A stretch of 18,644 nucleotides of DNA, from positions 1 through 18,644 of the forward strand of contig RFFQ01000029.1 of NCBI GenBank assembly GCA_003697105.1. The letters run 5' to 3'. Under the pieces are notes generated by a model. It was given only the letters and a program-made list of their open reading frames with translations, ran no database searches and was not told where the DNA came from. Both the position numbers and the translations under genes were made by a program. Positions 15,653 to 18,644 of this stretch are shown here, in pieces (the first letter of the stretch is position 1; each line of letters opens with the position of its first letter). This DNA is from Gemmatimonadota bacterium (GTDB taxonomy: Bacteria; 4572-55; J002).

Positions 15653-17629
15653 ATGCCGGATATTGCAGAATTAGAAAGACAACTTGAAATCTGTACCAGT
15701 GAACTTGAGCGAATTAACCTACGCAACCAACTTGCTTGGGAACTCAAAAAAAAAGATACGGATCACGCCTTTGCCCTCGCCACCGAGGCGTATAAGCAGG
15801 CAACCCAATTGAATTACTCCAAAGGGGTTGCCTACGCCCAGCGTGCCCGAGGGGCTTGCCTGATGTTCCAAGCAAAATATGATGAAGCCCTCCTGAATCT
15901 CTCTCAAGCCGCTCAAACATTCAACGCCCTTACCGATCCATTTGGTGAAGCCTCCGTTTACAACGTGATGGGGGTCATTTATAAACGGATGGGTCATTAC
16001 AACCGTGCTTTGGAGTACTATCTGTTGGGACTAGATTATGCCGAACAGGCACAGGATTCGTTATTAATATCGAGCATTCTTAGCAATGTTGCCGGTATCT
16101 ATAGCGCCCTTGGGCAAAACCAACAAGCCCTTGATTATTATCAGAAAAATCTAGAGATCTACCGGCAAGCCGGGGATCGGGACCGGGAAGCCTTAGTATG
16201 GGGCAACATCGCCAGTGTATATGATGCTCTTGGCGACCACGAAAAGGCACTCCAAGCCAGTTTTGATTGCCTCAAACTGAGCCAACAGGTTCAGAATCAA
16301 TGGCGTATCTGCAATACCCTGTGTAATATTGGGGCGATCTATTACCACTTGAAAACGTATGATGAGGCGCTGGAGTATTTCCAGCAAAGCCTGGTACTGG
16401 CTAGGGAAATAAATAACATTCAGTTGCAAGCTCATGCCATGTTGGCGCTGGGTACGGTATATCGTGAAAAACAGATATATGATAAAGGATTGGATTACCT
16501 GCACCAAGGGTTAGCACTGGCGGAACAGGTGCAAGAAAAGGAATCCATTAAAACCGCCTATAAAGCGATCTCTGAAATTTATGAAGAGACGGGAGATTTC
16601 CAAAACGCTCTGGACTATCACAAAAAATTTCAGGAGATCGATCATGAAACCCTCACTATCAAGGCGGATGAGAATTTGCGGAAGATGCAAACCCAGTTTC
16701 AAGTTGATCTCAAGGAAAAAGAAACCGAAATACTTCGCCAAAAAAACGAGGAACTGGAGCATCTCAATGCCGAACTGGAAACCATGAATGAAAATTTAGT
16801 GGAAACCCAATTGAAACTCGTCCAATCTCAGGCACGGCGCATCGAAAGTGAAAAACTCGCCAAGCTAGGCGAACTCGCCAGCATGATGGCACACGAAATA
16901 AATAATGCTCTCAGCGGGATTCTGGGTCCGGCAGAGCAAATCCAGAAAACCCCCCCACTGGATGAGGAGAGGATCTGGAAATGCTGGGAAACCGATCAGG
17001 AAGGTACTCAATTAAGTGCCTATTTGCACCAATGGAACTCCACGTGGCGCCGCATTCAAGATGCGGCAAATCTCATCACTACTGCCGGAAAACGTGCACA
17101 ACAGGCCATCTTGGATTTACAGAATTTTGTGGGGGATAAAAGCCATAAGTTGGGCGCTATCGTGATCAAAGATGTCCTTCAAGGGTCAATCCGGCTACAA
17201 GCCCAGCGCTTGGAAAAATTACGTCTTATTCAGGATTTTGAAGACGATGACCTCCGGATCACGGCTACAACCGGTGAACTGAGCCAAATTTTTACAAACC
17301 TGATCAGTAATGCAACGGACGCCTTGCAGAATGCGACAGACCCCACCATTACCATTCGGGTAAGCACCCACAATGGGGGCATCGAAATGCAGTTTAGCGA
17401 TAACGGGATCGGCATCGCTCCGGAAGATATGCGCCGTATTTTTGAACCCATGTTCACGACGAAAGGGGAGAAAAGCTCCGGGTTGGGGCTTTCCACAGTC
17501 AAACGGATTGTAGAGGCGTACAACGGGACGATCCACGTTCAAAGCGAACTTGGAAGCGGCACAACGTTCACCCTCTGGCTACCGCTGGATGGTAAAAAAA
17601 GCCCTCATGCTCCTGCGGGTGCGGTATGA
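15653..17629 (+). CDS. HK6: soluble TPR sensor histidine kinase
   Basis: Predicted cytosolic kinase of 658 residues. TPRs cover about residues 15-345 (SNVAGIYSALGQNQQALDYY is one). The coil is KEKETEILRQKNEELEHLNAEL. The phosphoacceptor is H414 (AHEINNALSG). The insert starts at W442 (IWKCWETDQEG). The GHKL domain has both N-box asparagines (N549, N553), DNGIG (D583), FEPMFTTK, SGLGLS and GTTF. I chose ATG 15653 because it aligns with the start of the other copies and GGGGA lies about five bases upstream. A GTG at 15641 would add four residues. The copy sits behind its own promoter candidate. Its stop overlaps the start of the fluoride channel gene in ATGA, so the kinase and channel are probably translated from one message. 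Whether HK6 senses anything linked to fluoride is unknown. Confidence 0.91.
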   Translation: MPDIAELERQLEICTSELERINLRNQLAWELKKKDTDHAFALATEAYKQATQLNYSKGVAYAQRARGACLMFQAKYDEALLNLSQAAQTFNALTDPFGEASVYNVMGVIYKRMGHYNRALEYYLLGLDYAEQAQDSLLISSILSNVAGIYSALGQNQQALDYYQKNLEIYRQAGDRDREALVWGNIASVYDALGDHEKALQASFDCLKLSQQVQNQWRICNTLCNIGAIYYHLKTYDEALEYFQQSLVLAREINNIQLQAHAMLALGTVYREKQIYDKGLDYLHQGLALAEQVQEKESIKTAYKAISEIYEETGDFQNALDYHKKFQEIDHETLTIKADENLRKMQTQFQVDLKEKETEILRQKNEELEHLNAELETMNENLVETQLKLVQSQARRIESEKLAKLGELASMMAHEINNALSGILGPAEQIQKTPPLDEERIWKCWETDQEGTQLSAYLHQWNSTWRRIQDAANLITTAGKRAQQAILDLQNFVGDKSHKLGAIVIKDVLQGSIRLQAQRLEKLRLIQDFEDDDLRITATTGELSQIFTNLISNATDALQNATDPTITIRVSTHNGGIEMQFSDNGIGIAPEDMRRIFEPMFTTKGEKSSGLGLSTVKRIVEAYNGTIHVQSELGSGTTFTLWLPLDGKKSPHAPAGAV

Positions 17630-18009
17630 GATGGGTCTGGATTGCCGTTGGCGGGGCGCTGGGTGCAATCTGCCGCTATGTTGTGTCTGGATTGGCACAT
17701 CAACTGGTGCCCACTACCTTCCCGTGGGGGACCTTGGTAGTCAATTTGACCGGCTCATTTCTTATTGGGTTCTTATGGGCACTATTTGAAGAGCTGTGGC
17801 TCAGCCCATCATTGCGGCTACTGATTTTCACCGGCTTTTTGGGAGCATTTACGACGTTTTCCACCTTTAGTCTGGAAAGTACCCAACTATTACGCGATAA
17901 CGAGATCAAACTCGCCCTGATCAACCTAATCGGTAGCACCGTTTCGGGTATTATGCTGGTGTTGGTGGGTTTTATCTTTGCCCGCTTCTTACTTCAACTT
18001 TTACGATAG
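17626..18009 (+). CDS. crcB: Fluoride ion channel FluC/CrcB
   Basis: Small inner-membrane protein of 127 residues that exports fluoride as a dual-topology dimer. Four hydrophobic segments are visible. Family motifs are present: GGALGAICRY (G9 to Y18, with R17), PWGTLVVNLTGSF with the conserved N40, and GAFTTFSTFS, where T76 to F81 form the Phe/Ser/Thr track lining the pore. The length is normal for the family. A single copy is present here, fitting the homodimeric form. Its ATG overlaps the HK6 stop by four bases, so it is probably coupled to the kinase. No fluoride riboswitch is possible directly upstream, since that sequence is kinase coding DNA, and none is seen in the HK5-HK6 gap. Confidence 0.95.
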   Translation: MRWVWIAVGGALGAICRYVVSGLAHQLVPTTFPWGTLVVNLTGSFLIGFLWALFEELWLSPSLRLLIFTGFLGAFTTFSTFSLESTQLLRDNEIKLALINLIGSTVSGIMLVLVGFIFARFLLQLLR

Positions 18010-18017
18010 GTGAGACG

Positions 18018-18350
18018 ATGATCCATGCCGATCACGAGATTTTACTCCGAATTTTCATCAGCGAAACGGATACCTACCACAAAAAACCGCTCTATGAACA
18101 GATCGTCATCAAAGCACACGAATTAGGTATTGCCGGTGCGACCGTTTTACGCGGCTTGATGGGCTACGGCGCCGGTAGCCGTATCCACAGCGCCAAGGTC
18201 TTACGGCTGTCGGATGATCTACCGGTGGTGGTAGAACTTGTGGATGTGGAAGAAAAACTAAATCCCTTGATTCCGTTCCTCAACGACGTCGTCACGGAAG
18301 GCTTGATCACGATGGAAAAAGTAACGGTAATCAAGTACCGGAAAGGGTAA
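18018..18350 (+). CDS. DUF190 family PII-like protein
   Basis: Small soluble protein of 110 residues belonging to DUF190, which has a ferredoxin-like fold related to the PII signalling proteins. Recognisable family features are YHKKPLYEQIV near the N terminus, GIAGATVLRGLMGYGAGSRI in the middle, the DLPVVVELVD strand, and GLITMEKVTVIKY at the end. The family often sits next to crcB/fluC; its role is not established, and a regulatory, ligand-binding role is only an analogy to PII. It starts eight bases after the fluC stop, with AGGTGAG as a good Shine-Dalgarno, so the two are almost certainly one operon. It is the last gene in the window. Confidence 0.9.
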   Translation: MIHADHEILLRIFISETDTYHKKPLYEQIVIKAHELGIAGATVLRGLMGYGAGSRIHSAKVLRLSDDLPVVVELVDVEEKLNPLIPFLNDVVTEGLITMEKVTVIKYRKG

Positions 18351-18570
18351 GAGTACTCTCGGATGTGTAACTACTTGAGGTTACGAATCTTAAAATTTAG
18401 GTTTCAGCAGTTGCAATACACAAAAATTTAAATCACCACACCTCTCGGGATGATGTCTCATTCTTCGACTCTCATTTTTCAAAAACGACACGGTCGAAGA
18501 CGGATGAAAAAGGGGATTAAGGGGGTCAAACATCCTTCCTCCCGTGCGGTTCCAACGCGCCTTCCCGCAT
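18351..18570. other. Non-coding region after the DUF190 gene
   Basis: I see no convincing gene here on either strand. There is a small GTAAC/GTTAC stem at about 18367-18384, a perfect TTTTTCAAAAA palindrome at 18475-18485, and flanking arms CTTCGAC (18463-18469) and GTCGAAG (18493-18499) that could pair around it. A purine-rich run, AAAAAGGGGATTAAGGGGGTC (about 18507-18527), resembles pieces of dispersed intergenic repeats. No clear terminator with a U-tract was found for the fluC-DUF190 unit. Confidence 0.5.
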
Positions 18571-18639
18571 GGTAGAGACGTTGCACTGCTTTGTGCCCCT
18601 ACCAAAAAGACGTTGCAGTGCTTTGTGCCCCTACCAAAA
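18571..18639. repeat. 32-base tandem direct repeat, two units
   Basis: The units 18576-18607 and 18608-18639 are identical except for one base (C versus G at the tenth position). Each reads AGACGTTGCA-type sequence followed by CTTTGTGCCCCTACCAAAA. GGTAG at 18571-18575 and CTACC at the end of each unit are inverted complements, which gives the element terminal inverted ends. It looks like part of a dispersed GTAGRGRC-type intergenic repeat family, and it may continue past the window edge. Confidence 0.75.
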
Positions 18640-18644
18640 CACCG

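Noticed and set aside
17550-17789. Open frame overlapping the HK6 end and fluC start in another frame
   Set aside because: Both overlapping frames encode well-conserved families, so this third frame is incidental.
18390-18605. Small - strand open frame (71 codons) at the end of the window
   Set aside because: It runs through the tandem repeat and low-complexity intergenic DNA; no domain and no ribosome-binding site support it.
18576-18639. Possible CRISPR array from the 32-base repeats
   Set aside because: The units abut directly without spacers, only two are seen, and no cas gene is present.

Overview
The window holds ten protein-coding genes, all on the + strand, at close to full coding density and with no RNA genes. 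GC looks moderate (a bit under 50% by eye). The first gene encodes a secreted M14 carboxypeptidase ending in a YPNPFNP-type C-terminal sorting domain. Such domains are typical of the FCB superphylum and related candidate phyla (Calditrichota, KSB1, Marinimicrobia and similar). Together with the many soluble TPR sensor kinases, this suggests an uncultured or little-studied bacterium of that kind. The assignment is inference from protein style only.

Layout. (1) 1-2834: a sigma70-like promoter, the secreted multidomain metallocarboxypeptidase and a strong hairpin after it. (2) 2878-5064: a full-length bifunctional RelA/SpoT homologue with intact hydrolase and synthetase motifs plus TGS, Cys-Cys and ACT regulatory domains. 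(3) 5137-17629: the dominant feature, six consecutive paralogous soluble histidine kinases (called HK1 to HK6 here). Each has an N-terminal array of about eight 40-residue TPRs, a charged coiled-coil linker, a HisKA-like phosphoacceptor domain and a complete GHKL ATPase domain. HK1 alone carries a GAF domain between linker and kinase. HK1 to HK5 are packed with overlaps or gaps of at most 21 bases. HK6 follows a 124-base gap that holds a good promoter candidate. (4) 17626-18350: a FluC/CrcB fluoride channel whose start codon overlaps the HK6 stop (ATGA), then a DUF190 PII-like protein. (5) 18351-18644: non-coding, with a 32-base tandem repeat that resembles a dispersed intergenic element.

The most unusual point is in the kinases. 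All six carry the same extra segment at the turn of the dimerisation and phosphotransfer hairpin, starting at a fixed distance from the phosphoacceptor His (Trp at His+28 in every copy). Its pattern is L-D-x3-I-W-x-[CY]-W-E-x-D-x-x-G-x-x-L-x-A-Y-L. They also replace the usual H-E-x-x-N-P-L motif with H-[ED]-x-N-N-[AI]-L. I do not recognise this insert from any standard kinase family. No receiver domain, phosphotransfer protein or DNA-binding output is encoded here, so partners must lie elsewhere.

How the genes may work together (inference): the array looks like a family of cytosolic sensors sharing one kinase core while the TPR domains diverge to read different protein or peptide partners. 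The neighbouring (p)ppGpp enzyme and fluoride exporter are stress-related, but a functional link rests only on gene order.
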